From: Pseudomonadota bacterium
GTDB taxonomy: Bacteria > Pseudomonadota > Alphaproteobacteria > Rhizobiales > Rhizobiaceae
NCBI GenBank assembly: GCA_023404095.1
Contig: JAEYDD010000002.1
Span: forward strand, 113,226-177,225
Length of the DNA stretch: 64,000 nt
Direction: 5' to 3'
The notes under the pieces are model-generated. The model worked only from the letters and a program-made list of their open reading frames with translations, did not search any database and was not told the origin of the DNA. The translations under genes were made by a program, and so were the position numbers. Each line of letters opens with the position of its first letter. Position 1 is the first letter of the stretch. Below are positions 44,597-53,804 of this stretch, in pieces.

Positions 44597-46099
44597 ATGC
44601 AGAATTCCCCCAAACGGCTGACCAAGCCCACACTGGACAAGGACCTCGACAAGCTGACCCGTGTCGAGGAGGCGACGCATTTCGTCTCGCGCGGCCTCGT
44701 TGCCCCCGGCATCGGGACGATCTTCCTGGCGCTTGCGATGATCATGGCCGGCTCCTACGTCATCGACCAGCCCGGGGCTGCCATCATCGTCGCCGGCGCG
44801 GCACTCGCCGCCTACATGGCGATGAACATCGGGGCAAACGACGTTACGAACAATGTCAGCCCCGCCGTAGGCTCGCGCGCGCTCACCATGGGTGCTGCGC
44901 TGGTCATCGCCGCGATTTTCGAGACGCTCGGGGCGATGATTGCCGGGCAGAATGTCGTCGCGACCATTTCCGAAGGCATCATCCCGGCCTCGTCCATGCC
45001 AGCGGCGACGCTGATCTGGGCCATGCTGGCCGCATTGCTGGCGGCTGCGGGCTGGATCAACATCGCCACACGCCTGGGCGCACCGATCTCTACGACGCAC
45101 GCCATCGTCGGCGCAGTCATGGGCGCTGGCATTGCTGCCGCCGGACCGACTTCGGTCGACTGGGCGCTGATGTCCGGCATTGCCACGAGTTGGGTCGTCT
45201 CGCCGCTGCTTGGCGGCATCATCGCCGCGCTGTTCCTGTTCTTCATCAAGGAAACGATTATCTACCGCGAGGACAAGATCGCGGCGGCACGGCGCTGGGT
45301 TCCGGTGCTGGTCGGCGTGATGACCGGCAGTTTCGCCGCCTATCTCCTGATCAGCCCGCTGGCGCACCTGACCGATCTCGGCCTTGGCCAATCACTGCTG
45401 ATCGGCCTTGCCACCGGCGGGCTCGTCTACGCGGCGAGCATTCCCTACATCGCCCGCCAGTCGATCGGGCTTGAGAACCGCAACCAGTCGCTGCGCACGC
45501 TCTTTCGCGTGCCACTGATCTTTTCCGCCGCACTGCTCTCCTTCGCCCACGGCGCAAACGACGTCTCGAACGCGGTCGGGCCGCTGGCGGCGATCGTCCA
45601 TGCGACGGACAGCCTGCAGGCGGCAAGCGGCGACGACCTGCCGCGATGGGTGATGCTGATCGGCGCGCTCGGCATCGCGATCGGCCTCCTGCTGTTCGGG
45701 CCGAAACTGATCGACATCGTCGGCAAGGACATCACCAAGCTCAATCCGATGCGGGCGTACTGCGTCGCGCTTTCGGCCGCCGTCACGGTGCTCGTCGCAA
45801 CCGCTCTCGGCATGCCGGTGAGTTCGACGCATATCGCCGTCGGCTCCGTCTTCGGCGTCGGCTTCTTCCGCGAATGGTACACCACCCGCTCACGGCGGCG
45901 CCTGGACTACATCCGCAAGCGCGGCGGCATGATCGCCGGCGAGGAGCCGGAAGACCACAACCCCGAGGAAACCAGGCGACGGCGGCTGGTGCGCCGGTCG
46001 CATTTCATGACCATCATCGCCGCATGGATCATCACGGTGCCGCTGACTGCAATGTCGGGGGCTATCGTTTTCAGCATCCTCAACGCGCTCTTCGGCTAA
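44597..46099 (+). CDS. pit: Low-affinity inorganic phosphate transporter, Pit family
   Basis: About 500 residues. Two family signature repeats are seen, NIGANDVTNNV (about 80) and HGANDVSNAV (about 323), each at the start of a homologous half. The fold has about ten membrane helices with a long cytosolic segment before the last one (about 435-480). Pit proteins bring in metal-phosphate with protons. ATG 44597 has GGAG 7 nt upstream; the GTG at 44579 is less likely. rsmE follows 11 bp after the stop. Sinorhizobial pit is repressed via PhoB, but no Pho box was identified here. Confidence 0.93.
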   Translation: MQNSPKRLTKPTLDKDLDKLTRVEEATHFVSRGLVAPGIGTIFLALAMIMAGSYVIDQPGAAIIVAGAALAAYMAMNIGANDVTNNVSPAVGSRALTMGAALVIAAIFETLGAMIAGQNVVATISEGIIPASSMPAATLIWAMLAALLAAAGWINIATRLGAPISTTHAIVGAVMGAGIAAAGPTSVDWALMSGIATSWVVSPLLGGIIAALFLFFIKETIIYREDKIAAARRWVPVLVGVMTGSFAAYLLISPLAHLTDLGLGQSLLIGLATGGLVYAASIPYIARQSIGLENRNQSLRTLFRVPLIFSAALLSFAHGANDVSNAVGPLAAIVHATDSLQAASGDDLPRWVMLIGALGIAIGLLLFGPKLIDIVGKDITKLNPMRAYCVALSAAVTVLVATALGMPVSSTHIAVGSVFGVGFFREWYTTRSRRRLDYIRKRGGMIAGEEPEDHNPEETRRRRLVRRSHFMTIIAAWIITVPLTAMSGAIVFSILNALFG

Positions 46100-46110
46100 C
46101 GGGAAACACA

Positions 46111-46848
46111 ATGCGCGCCAACTACCGCATGCAACGTCTCTTCGTCGAAGCCGATCTCGCCGCCGGCGCAGCCTTCGAGGTGTCGAAAGACCAGTTCCAC
46201 TATCTCGCCAATGTGCTGAGGCTGGAGGACGGATCGGAACTGCTGGTCTTCAACGGCCGGGACGGCGAATGGACGGCCACGGCCTCCTATCCGACCCGGA
46301 AACGCCTGCTGCTGACTGCCACCGTGCAGGTACGGCCGCAGCCCGCGGCCTGCGACCTGCACTATCTCTTTGCGCCGTTGAAGGTCGGCAGGCTCGACTA
46401 TCTCGTCCAGAAGGCGGTGGAGATGGGCGCCGGCGTGCTGCAGCCGGTCATGACGCAGCACGTGCAGGGCAAGATCACCAGCATCGAACGGATCGAGGCG
46501 AACGTCGTGGAAGCGGCCGAACAATGCGGCATCCTCTCCATTCCTGCCGTGGCCGCGCCGAGAAGGCTGGAGGACCTGCTGCAGGACTGGCCGCAGGATC
46601 GCCGCCTCATCTTCTGTGACGAGGGCCACGACAGCCAGAATCCGCTCGCCGCGCTCAACGCGATCACCGAGCGCAAGCTTGCCCTTCTTGTCGGTCCGGA
46701 AGGCGGCTTTTCCGACGCAGAACGAACATTGCTGCGCGGACTGCCATTCGTGACCGCGATTCCGCTCGGCCCGCGCATCCTGCGGGCGGATACGGCCGCC
46801 GTCGCCGCGATGGCGGTGATCCAGGCGACCATTGGCGACTGGAAATAG
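46111..46848 (+). CDS. rsmE: 16S rRNA (uracil(1498)-N3)-methyltransferase RsmE
   Basis: 245 residues, typical RsmE. The N-terminal PUA-like RNA-binding region begins NYRMQRLFVEADL. The SPOUT/SAM-binding knot at the C-terminus has LALLVGPEGGFSDAE, then PLGPRILRADTAAVAAM. It methylates U1498 of 16S rRNA near the decoding site. ATG 46111 lies 11 bp after pit with GGGAAAC upstream, so it may be cotranscribed with pit. A strong terminator follows. Confidence 0.95.
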   Translation: MRANYRMQRLFVEADLAAGAAFEVSKDQFHYLANVLRLEDGSELLVFNGRDGEWTATASYPTRKRLLLTATVQVRPQPAACDLHYLFAPLKVGRLDYLVQKAVEMGAGVLQPVMTQHVQGKITSIERIEANVVEAAEQCGILSIPAVAAPRRLEDLLQDWPQDRRLIFCDEGHDSQNPLAALNAITERKLALLVGPEGGFSDAERTLLRGLPFVTAIPLGPRILRADTAAVAAMAVIQATIGDWK

Positions 46849-46874
46849 CTGCCGCATACCCCTCGAAATGGCCT

Positions 46875-46925
46875 GCGGACCGGCTGCGACAACGGCTGGT
46901 CCGCGAACGGCGTTTCTGTTTTTTT
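46875..46925 (+). terminator. Terminator after rsmE
   Basis: A stem GCGGACC / GGTCCGC (46875-46881 and 46898-46904) enclosing a loop with further pairing, followed by CGTTTCTGTTTTTTT. The long T tract makes rho-independent termination likely. Confidence 0.75.
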
Positions 46926-47030
46926 GAAGGCATCTTGAAAGAAATTTGCTTGCACCGCACTTAATTACGGTTCAAGCACCCTCACCTGCCTGACCTTCCG
47001 GTCCGGCTCCACCTCTTTAAGAAGACGCCC

Positions 47031-48404
47031 ATGGCTCGCGATACCACCGACCAGACGCCGGTTCGCTCGACAGCGGAAATGACCGACTATCTCGCCTCCG
47101 GCTGCAAGCCGAAGGAAGATTTCCGCATCGGCACGGAGCATGAGAAGTTCGTCTTCTTCACCGCCGATCACAGCCCCGTTCCCTATTTCGGCGAACGCAG
47201 CATCTCGGCGCTCTTGAACGGCATGCAGACCAAGACCGGCTGGGAGCCGATCATGGACGGCGACAACATCATCGGGCTCGCGGGGCCATCCGGCGCCGGC
47301 GCGATCTCGCTGGAGCCGGGCGGCCAGTTCGAGCTTTCCGGCGCGCCGCTCGAAAACCTCCACCAGACCTGCAAGGAATCGAACCAGCACCTGGCGACGC
47401 TGCGCGAGATCGCAGAACCGCTCGGCATCCGCTTCCTCGGCATGGGCGGCAGCCCGAAGTGGACGCTGGCAGAGACGCCGGTGATGCCCAAGTCGCGCTA
47501 CGAGATCATGACGCGCTACATGCCGAAGGTCGGCAGCCACGGCCTGGACATGATGTATCGCACCTGCACGATCCAGGTGAACCTCGACTTCTCTTCCGAA
47601 GAAGACATGCGCCGCAAGATGCAGGTGTCGCTGAAGCTGCAATCGTTCGCCACCGCGCTCTTCGCCTCGTCTCCCTTTACTGACGGCAAGCCGAACGGTC
47701 TTCTTTCCTGGCGCGGCGAGATCTGGCGCGACACCGACAACAACCGTTCCGGCATCATCCCCTTCGCCTTCTCCACCGATTTCGGCTTCGAGAACTACGT
47801 CGAGTGGGCGCTGGACGTGCCGATGTACTTCGTCGTACGCGACGGCAAGTATCACGACTGCACGCATGTCACCTTCCGCCAGTTCATGGCGGGCGCCCTG
47901 AAGGGCGAGATCGCCGACTGGGAGCCCAATATCGGCGACTGGACCAACCACCTCTCGACGCTGTTTCCGGACGTGCGGCTGAAGCGCTTCCTGGAAATGC
48001 GCGGCGCCGATGGCGGCCCCTGGCGGCGTATCTGTGCGCTGCCGGCCTTCTGGGTCGGGCTGCTCTACGACGACACCGCGCTTCTCGCCGCCGAAGACCT
48101 CACGCGCGACTGGACCGTCGAGGAGGTCTCGGCCCTTCGCGATGCAGTCCCCTCGCAAGGGCTGAACGCACGGCACCGCGGTATTTCGCTGTGGGACATC
48201 GCCCGCGAGGTGATTTCGATCTCCAGGTCCGGCCTTGCGGCGCGAAACCGGCTGAATGGAGACGGCGTGGACGAGACGGTCTTCCTCTCGCCGCTGGACG
48301 AGGTTCTCGCCAAGAAGTCGACGCTCGCCGAAGACATGCTCGCCCTTTACAACGGCCGCTGGAACAGCTCCGTCGAGCCGGTTTTCACCGACTATCAGTA
48401 CTGA
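47031..48404 (+). CDS. gshA: Glutamate--cysteine ligase (plant/alphaproteobacterial type)
   Basis: 457 residues of the GCS2-related family shared by alphaproteobacteria and plants. It starts MARDTTDQTPVRSTAEMT, with the conserved substrate/ATP segments RIGTEHEKFVF (about 39-49), EPGGQFELSGAP (about 93-104) and MYRTCTIQVNLDF (about 173-185). It makes gamma-glutamylcysteine, the first and rate-limiting step of glutathione synthesis. Its own promoter must lie in the 105 bp after the rsmE terminator; I could not define it. gshB is not in the window. A plausible Shine-Dalgarno (AAGAAGACG) precedes the ATG. Confidence 0.96.
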   Translation: MARDTTDQTPVRSTAEMTDYLASGCKPKEDFRIGTEHEKFVFFTADHSPVPYFGERSISALLNGMQTKTGWEPIMDGDNIIGLAGPSGAGAISLEPGGQFELSGAPLENLHQTCKESNQHLATLREIAEPLGIRFLGMGGSPKWTLAETPVMPKSRYEIMTRYMPKVGSHGLDMMYRTCTIQVNLDFSSEEDMRRKMQVSLKLQSFATALFASSPFTDGKPNGLLSWRGEIWRDTDNNRSGIIPFAFSTDFGFENYVEWALDVPMYFVVRDGKYHDCTHVTFRQFMAGALKGEIADWEPNIGDWTNHLSTLFPDVRLKRFLEMRGADGGPWRRICALPAFWVGLLYDDTALLAAEDLTRDWTVEEVSALRDAVPSQGLNARHRGISLWDIAREVISISRSGLAARNRLNGDGVDETVFLSPLDEVLAKKSTLAEDMLALYNGRWNSSVEPVFTDYQY

Positions 48405-48530
48405 CGCCGCTGCGGCCGGACTGCCTCAAGAATCCGGTTCCAGTCATCTCCGTTGTCGTTATAGTGCAAGGACATGCATCTGCATGTGCCGGGGCGCGAA
48501 CCCGCCCGCACAATGACGAAAGGATCGGCT

Positions 48531-49412
48531 ATGATCGCACTGTACGATTTGATGCTAAAGGCCCAGAACGGCAGTGCTCTGGACGTGATGGCAAAGCAGT
48601 TCGGGCTGGCGCAGAAACAGGCAAACGAGGCAATCTCGGCGCTGATGCCGGCGTTTTCCGAAGGCATGAAGCGCAGCACGATGAACCCGTACGATTTCGG
48701 CGGGTTCATGAAGGCACTGTCCTCGGGTGATCACGTCAAATATTTCGAGGACGTGACGAAGGCCTTCAGCCCCAAGGGCATCGAGGCGGGCAACGACCTT
48801 CTCGGCCAGTTCTTCGGCTCCAAGGACGTGTCGCGGGCCATTGCCGCCCAGGCCGCGCAGATGACCGGCATCGGCCAGGAAATCTACAAGCAGATGCTGC
48901 CCGTCGTCGCCAACACGCTGATGGGCGGGCTGTTCAAGCAATCCATGGCGCCGTTCCTCGGCGCCCCGCAGCCGGGCATGGACAATCCGTGGGCCGCAGC
49001 CATGCAGCAATGGATGGAAGCGATCGGCATGGCGAAGAAACCCGAGCCCCAGGGCGTCCCCTTCGCCAACCCGTTCGACAATCCCTTCACGCAGGCATTC
49101 TTCGGAACGGCAGGCGAGAAGAAGGCACCGCAGGATCCCTTTGCGGACAATCCTTTCGCAAAGGCGTTTTCCGACATGATGACGGCGATGAGCGGCGGGA
49201 AAGCCGAAGGCCCGGCCGCGCCCGAGAAGGGCGCAACACCGGCCGATTCGCTCACGACGTTCGTCAACACCCTGTTCGATGCGGGGCTGGAGATGCAGAA
49301 GGACTATCAGAAGAACATCGAAAACATCTTCAACACGATGAGCAAGGCGCCCGAGAGCGACGCTGCGTCGAAGGCGGATCCGAAAAAGGGCGCGCCCGAT
49401 AAGGACAAATAG
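48531..49412 (+). CDS. DUF937 family protein
   Basis: 293 residues. The N-terminal DUF937 part (about 1-130) is helical, with YDLMLKAQNGSALDVMAKQF and MPAFSEGMKRSTMNPYDF. The middle (about 175-225) is rich in Asn/Asp-Pro-Phe motifs (FANPFDNPF, DPFADNPF). A long amphipathic helix follows (about 245-280) and the tail is Lys/Asp/Pro-rich (KADPKKGAPDKDK). The C-terminal helical part is reminiscent of phasins, but no granule role is shown. Function unknown. ATG 48531 has AAAGGA upstream; the frame open to 48474 is not preferred. Confidence 0.82.
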   Translation: MIALYDLMLKAQNGSALDVMAKQFGLAQKQANEAISALMPAFSEGMKRSTMNPYDFGGFMKALSSGDHVKYFEDVTKAFSPKGIEAGNDLLGQFFGSKDVSRAIAAQAAQMTGIGQEIYKQMLPVVANTLMGGLFKQSMAPFLGAPQPGMDNPWAAAMQQWMEAIGMAKKPEPQGVPFANPFDNPFTQAFFGTAGEKKAPQDPFADNPFAKAFSDMMTAMSGGKAEGPAAPEKGATPADSLTTFVNTLFDAGLEMQKDYQKNIENIFNTMSKAPESDAASKADPKKGAPDKDK

Positions 49413-49422
49413 TCCGGACATG

Positions 49423-49460
49423 AAAAAACCCGGCGGGACCGCGAACGGTCACACGCCGGG
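49423..49460 (-). terminator. Terminator of the DUF1127 gene
   Basis: On the minus strand a 7-bp stem (CCCGGCG / CGCCGGG) is followed by TTTTTTC. It lies 51 bp beyond the DUF1127 stop and also separates it from the convergent DUF937 gene. Confidence 0.8.
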
Positions 49461-49510
49461 CAAGCGGCAGGGTTATTGGCTCTCACCCTGCGGGGAAGCT
49501 GGGAACGGCC

Positions 49511-49807
49511 TCAGTCGCGGCGACCGTTCCGGAGATAGCGTTGCGCGCGTTCGCGCGATGCGATCGTCAGATGCAGGCCGGGACCGGCAAAGAACGTCGA
49601 CGTCAGCGCGTCTTTCACGTCCGAGCGCTCGAGCCCGATGTCGCGCAACTGCCAGTCGTCGAGATCGTGAAGCCGGTTCACGGCGGCACGGTTTCGCCAT
49701 GTACGCATTGCACGGACGGCAAACTGGAAAAGGCGGGAGGGCAGCGACGGAGCGCTTCCGCGCGCGGCGGCGATATCGAGGTCTATACGGCTGTCGATGG
49801 TGCGCAT
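49511..49807 (-). CDS. DUF1127 domain protein
   Basis: 98 residues. A DUF1127 segment (about 37-70: WRNRAAVNRLHDLDDWQLRDI continued by GLERSDV) is placed after an N-terminal amphipathic region; a further 25-30 residues follow. Small Arg-rich DUF1127 proteins in alphaproteobacteria have been linked to RNA turnover and phosphate or stress responses, with a role for the Arg-rich helix. ATG 49807 has an AAAGGAG Shine-Dalgarno 9 nt upstream; the longer frames are rejected. It has its own terminator and is divergent from the LysR gene. Confidence 0.85.
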   Translation of the reverse strand: MRTIDSRIDLDIAAARGSAPSLPSRLFQFAVRAMRTWRNRAAVNRLHDLDDWQLRDIGLERSDVKDALTSTFFAGPGLHLTIASRERAQRYLRNGRRD

Positions 49808-50070
49808 GGCATTTTCTCCTTTCCGGTGCGCTGCGCCCGTCGGGCAATTGCGCACGCATGATGTATTCGCCGGCCGCGGATCGGCAGGCGTCAAAAGGTT
49901 TAGGTCTTCTCAAATAAGGCCCATCCCGGCTGGAGGCCGTACGGGATGGTAATGTCCCCAAGATGCCCATCACTGAGGCGACGTTCATCTTGCTGGCCCT
50001 TTGTCGCAAAATGACATTGATCAGTCCAACGAATGTTTTTAATAGTATCTATCAAACCCTCTGATGGAAC

Positions 50071-51030
50071 ATGACCATGTCCGCTCCGCTAGACATCGAT
50101 CAACTGCAGACTTTCGTCGCAATCGCCGATACCGGATCCTTCACGAAGGCCGCCGACCGCGTCTTCAAGACCCAGTCCGCCGTCTCCATGCAGATGCGCC
50201 GGCTGGAAGAGCGCATCGGCAAGCAGCTGTTCATGAAGGACGGTCGCGGCAACCGCCTGACGGCGGAGGGGGAGCGGCTTTTGAACTTCGCGCGGCGGAT
50301 GATCCGCCTGAACAACGAGGCGATCGCGGCCTTCGACGACAACCGTCTCGAAGGCACCCTGCGCATCGGCACGCCCGACGACTATGCCGACCGCTACATG
50401 CCCGAAATCATCATGCGCTTTGCCAAGACGCATCCCAACGTCGAGCTCTACATCGTCTGCGAGCCGTCCGTGGATCTGGCGGAAAAGATGAACAAGGGCG
50501 AACTGGATATAGCGCTCGTAACGCACAACCCGCGGCTTCGTCATTCGGACGTGGTCCGGACGGAGCCGCTTTGCTGGGTCATGTCCGCAAACCATCCTCT
50601 GCCGGAAAATACGCCGGTGCCGCTCGCCGTCGGCCGGCGCGACTGCCAGTGGCGGCAGATCGCCTGCGCCGCGCTCGATTCGGTGGGGCGCGAATACCAG
50701 GTTCTGTTCACGAGCTGGTCGTCGACTGTCGTCGCTGCCGCCGTCATGGCCGGCATGGCCGTCTCTGTGCTGCCGGAATCAGCGCTGCGCCCGGGCATGC
50801 GCGTACTCACGCAGGCCGACGGTTTCCCGCCGCTGGCGCCGGTGCAGATCGGCATCATGAAGCGCGCGGGCCTGTCGACGTCGCTGATGAACGCAATCAC
50901 CAGCCACATCACCGCCTGTCTCGACAACATCTCCCCGCTTGCCGTCAACGACGACCTGCCCGATGCCGAGGTCAAGACTTTCCCGCGCCTGCCGCGGCTG
51001 CGACCGGGGCACATCCTGCCGGGCTGGTAA
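50071..51030 (+). CDS. LysR family transcriptional regulator
   Basis: 319 residues. The helix-turn-helix (about 8-67) contains SFTKAADRVFKTQSAVSMQM and RRLEERIGKQLF; the effector-binding domain runs from about 95 to 290. There are several Cys residues in the effector domain (YIVCEPS, EPLCWVM, RRDCQWRQIACAAL), so redox sensing as in rhizobial LsrB-type regulators is conceivable, but the orthology is not established. Two starts are possible, 50071 and 50077. It is divergent from the DUF1127 gene; no adjacent target is obvious. A bidirectional terminator lies downstream. Confidence 0.88.
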   Translation: MTMSAPLDIDQLQTFVAIADTGSFTKAADRVFKTQSAVSMQMRRLEERIGKQLFMKDGRGNRLTAEGERLLNFARRMIRLNNEAIAAFDDNRLEGTLRIGTPDDYADRYMPEIIMRFAKTHPNVELYIVCEPSVDLAEKMNKGELDIALVTHNPRLRHSDVVRTEPLCWVMSANHPLPENTPVPLAVGRRDCQWRQIACAALDSVGREYQVLFTSWSSTVVAAAVMAGMAVSVLPESALRPGMRVLTQADGFPPLAPVQIGIMKRAGLSTSLMNAITSHITACLDNISPLAVNDDLPDAEVKTFPRLPRLRPGHILPGW

Positions 51031-51136
51031 GCGGCGGGCAGGCCGACCTTATCTGGCACATTGATGGTGTTGGCATCCAGCACGCCGGTGTTGCCGGCAG
51101 AGGTCCCACGCAACCTCCCACGCCATCCAGTCATGC

Positions 51137-51166
51137 AAAAAGCCGGGCCTTGCGACCCGGCTTTCT
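51137..51166. terminator. Bidirectional terminator between the LysR gene and catalase
   Basis: Stem AAAGCCGGG / CCCGGCTTT with an 8-nt loop, with A-run on the left and TTTCTT on the right. It serves the LysR gene (plus) and katA (minus), which converge here. Confidence 0.9.
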
Positions 51167-51208
51167 TCTGTCTCACATCTGCCGTCGGCGCACGGAACGG
51201 GTGCTTGC

Positions 51209-52693
51209 CTACTCGGCGGCCGTGCTGATCGTGTCTGCCTCGTAGCCGTGTGCGGATTTCAGCGCGGCGCGCACGCCGGCCTCATAGTCCGGATGCACCT
51301 GCTTGTAGTGCGCGAGCTGGCGTTCGATGATGGCGCCCGGCACGCCGCCCATCGCTGCGGCGATGTTCGAGAACAGGCGCGCCTTCTGCTCGTCGTTGAA
51401 CAGATTGAAGAGCGCGCGCGGCTGCGAATAGTCGTCGTTGCCCAGGCGGTGGTTGTAGCGGTCCATGTCGCCCGCGATCTTGAGCGGCGGCTCCTTCGCG
51501 GAAGGCAGCTCGGCAGCCGAGGCCGGAACCGAATTCGGTTCGTAATAGGCATCGACATTGCCGGTCTTCTGACCGAAGAAGTTCATCTGCCCGTCCTTGT
51601 GGTAGTGATGGACGGGACAGCGCGGGGCGTTTACCGGCAGCGCTTCATAGTGCGTGCCGAGACGGTAGCGGTGGGCATCGGCATAGGAGAAGACGCGCGC
51701 CTGGAGCATCTTGTCCGGCGAATGGCTGATGCCGGGAACGATGTTGGAGGGCGAAAAGGCCACCTGCTCGATCTCGGCGAAATAGTTTTCCGGGTTGCGG
51801 TTCAGTTCCATCACACCGACTTCGATCGGCGGATAGTCCGCATGCGGCCAGACCTTGGTAAGATCGAAGGGGTTGTAGGGCGTCTTGTCCGCGTCGGCTT
51901 CCGGCATGATCTGCACCTGCAGCGTCCAGCGCGGGAATTCGCCCTTCTCGATGGCGCCGAAGAGCGCTTCCTGGTAGCCCTCGCGGGTCTTGCCGATGAT
52001 GCCTTCCGCGACCTCGTTGGTGTAGTGCTGGTGGCCCTGCTGGGTCTTGAAATGGAACTTCACCCAGAAGCGTTCGCCAGCGTCGTTCCACAGCGAATAG
52101 GTGTGCGAACCGTAGCCGTTCATGTGCATCGGGGTAATCGGCAGGCCGCGGTCGGAGAACAGGATGGTGGTCTGGTGCAGGCTTTCGGGCGACAGCGACC
52201 AGAAGTCCCACATCGCGGTCGGCGAGCGCAGGTTGGTCTTCGGATGGCGCTTCTGCGTATGGATGAAGTCGGGGAACTTGTAGGGATCGCGGACGAAGAA
52301 AACCGGCGTGTTGTTGCCGACCAGGTCCCAGTTGCCTTCCTCGGTATAGAACTTCAGTGCGAAACCGCGCACGTCGCGCTCGTGGTCGGCAGCGCCAAGT
52401 TCGCCTGCGACGGTGGAGAAGCGGGCGATCATCGGCGTCTCCGCGCCGGGCTGCAGCGCCTTGGCCCGGGTATATCTCGAAATGTCGCCGGTGATCTTCA
52501 GCGTGCCGTATGCACCCCAGCCCTTGGCATGGACGACGCGCTCGGGAATGCGCTCGCGGTTCTGGTGGGCAAGCTTCTCGAGAAGCTGGTAGTCCTGGAT
52601 CATCACGCCGCCGCGCGGGCCGGCCGTCAGCGAGTTCTGGTTGTCACTTACCGGCGCGCCGGCCGTGGTGGTCATTGTCGGTCGATCTGACAT
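51209..52693 (-). CDS. katA: Catalase (monofunctional haem catalase, KatA type)
   Basis: 494 residues, small-subunit clade. Catalytic His is in VVHAKGWGAYG (about 65), Asn in GNNTPVFFVRDP (about 137), and the haem-ligand Tyr in ARVFSYADAHRYRLG (about 345). It decomposes hydrogen peroxide in the cytosol. ATG 52693 is preceded by AGGAGG; the frame open to 52891 is intergenic. It is divergent from oxyR across about 196 bp, the classic arrangement, so peroxide induction through OxyR is expected. No signal peptide. Confidence 0.97.
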   Translation of the reverse strand: MSDRPTMTTTAGAPVSDNQNSLTAGPRGGVMIQDYQLLEKLAHQNRERIPERVVHAKGWGAYGTLKITGDISRYTRAKALQPGAETPMIARFSTVAGELGAADHERDVRGFALKFYTEEGNWDLVGNNTPVFFVRDPYKFPDFIHTQKRHPKTNLRSPTAMWDFWSLSPESLHQTTILFSDRGLPITPMHMNGYGSHTYSLWNDAGERFWVKFHFKTQQGHQHYTNEVAEGIIGKTREGYQEALFGAIEKGEFPRWTLQVQIMPEADADKTPYNPFDLTKVWPHADYPPIEVGVMELNRNPENYFAEIEQVAFSPSNIVPGISHSPDKMLQARVFSYADAHRYRLGTHYEALPVNAPRCPVHHYHKDGQMNFFGQKTGNVDAYYEPNSVPASAAELPSAKEPPLKIAGDMDRYNHRLGNDDYSQPRALFNLFNDEQKARLFSNIAAAMGGVPGAIIERQLAHYKQVHPDYEAGVRAALKSAHGYEADTISTAAE

Positions 52694-52889
52694 GGGATCC
52701 TCCTGTTTCTCGTCGCATCCATTGCCGAAAGGCTGCCCGGCGAAGCCGCGGCCTTTCCAACCTAGGGCAGGCTTTTGGCATCGCCATGAAGCCCGGCCAC
52801 TCTGGAATTTTTCTAACAAGTCTTTGTCCCATCGCGCGACGATAATTTCCAATTGCATTTTCATTATTTTTCGATCAGAAAAACCTATC
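52694..52889. promoter_or_regulatory. katA-oxyR divergent regulatory region
   Basis: 196 bp. The oxyR-proximal half (about 52845-52889) is markedly A/T-rich, with elements of the form ATAATTT...ATTATTTTT...CCTATCAT that could hold an OxyR site (LysR-type, ATAG/CTAT motifs), but I cannot place an exact operator. Confidence 0.5.
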
Positions 52890-53795
52890 ATGATTACCGT
52901 TCGTCAAATGCGCTACTTCGATGCGCTCGCCTCCACCCTGCACTTCGGCCGGGCGGCCGAGATTGCCCATGTCAGCCAGCCCGCACTCTCGGCGCAGATC
53001 CTCGAAATGGAGGCGAATCTCGGCGTCAAACTTGTCGAGCGCGGGCGCGGCAACACGCTTCTGACCCGCAAGGGCGAGGAAGTGTTGATGCATGTGCGCT
53101 CCATCCTGGCCGAGCTGGACCGGCTGGAGCAGACGACCCGGCGCAGCGACGGTCTGCTAGGTGGACTGATGCGGCTCGGGATCATCCCGACGGTGGCGCC
53201 CTATCTCGTGCCGCGTCTCGTGCCGCATCTGCGCGCCGCCTATCCGGCAATCCAGATCGAGTTACGCGAGGCGGTGACCGACCGCCTCATCGCCGATCTC
53301 TCCGAAGGCCGGCTCGACCTCGTGATCGTGGCACTCCCTATCGAGAGCGAAGCGATCGCGACGCGTCCACTCTTCCGCGACCGCTTCTTCATGGCGATGG
53401 CGGAGAACGACAGCGAAGTGCTGATGTCGCCGCTTTCCGAATCCGACGTCGACGTCGACCGGCTGCTGCTTCTCGAAGAAGGGCACTGCCTGCGTGACCA
53501 GGCGCTTGCCGTCTGCGGAACGGCGGGCAAGCGCAGCCTCGTCAATTTCGGCGCCACCTCGATGGCGACGCTGCTGCAGATGGTGTCGCACGACATGGGC
53601 ATGACGCTGATCCCGGAGATTGCGGTGCCGACCGAGACGCTGCGCAACCCCATCCGCATCGTCCCCTTCGCCGAACCGCAGCCCGCCCGCGAGATCGGGC
53701 TGGCCTGGCGGCGGGGAATTCTGCAGGCGGAAGAAACCGATGCCATCGCCGAGGCGGTGTGCGCCTGCGTGGAGGTGCAGGGCGCCGGGAGGTAG
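52890..53795 (+). CDS. oxyR: Hydrogen peroxide-inducible genes activator OxyR
   Basis: 301 residues. LysR helix-turn-helix (about 2-60: MRYFDALASTLHFGRAAEIA, then VSQPALSAQI). The redox motif GHCLRDQALAVC has two Cys nine apart, equivalent to E. coli Cys199/Cys208 that form the activating disulfide. OxyR senses peroxide and activates katA and related genes. ATG 52890 (MITVRQMRYFD) is the normal start; the frame extending to 52641 overlaps katA. Divergent from katA. The dienelactone hydrolase gene converges 9 bp after its stop. Confidence 0.95.
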   Translation: MITVRQMRYFDALASTLHFGRAAEIAHVSQPALSAQILEMEANLGVKLVERGRGNTLLTRKGEEVLMHVRSILAELDRLEQTTRRSDGLLGGLMRLGIIPTVAPYLVPRLVPHLRAAYPAIQIELREAVTDRLIADLSEGRLDLVIVALPIESEAIATRPLFRDRFFMAMAENDSEVLMSPLSESDVDVDRLLLLEEGHCLRDQALAVCGTAGKRSLVNFGATSMATLLQMVSHDMGMTLIPEIAVPTETLRNPIRIVPFAEPQPAREIGLAWRRGILQAEETDAIAEAVCACVEVQGAGR

Positions 53796-53804
53796 TCGTA
53801 CGGG

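Noticed and set aside
45646..46848. A 400-codon forward frame that includes rsmE
   Set aside because: The first part overlaps pit in another frame; the conserved RsmE start and spacing put the gene at 46111.
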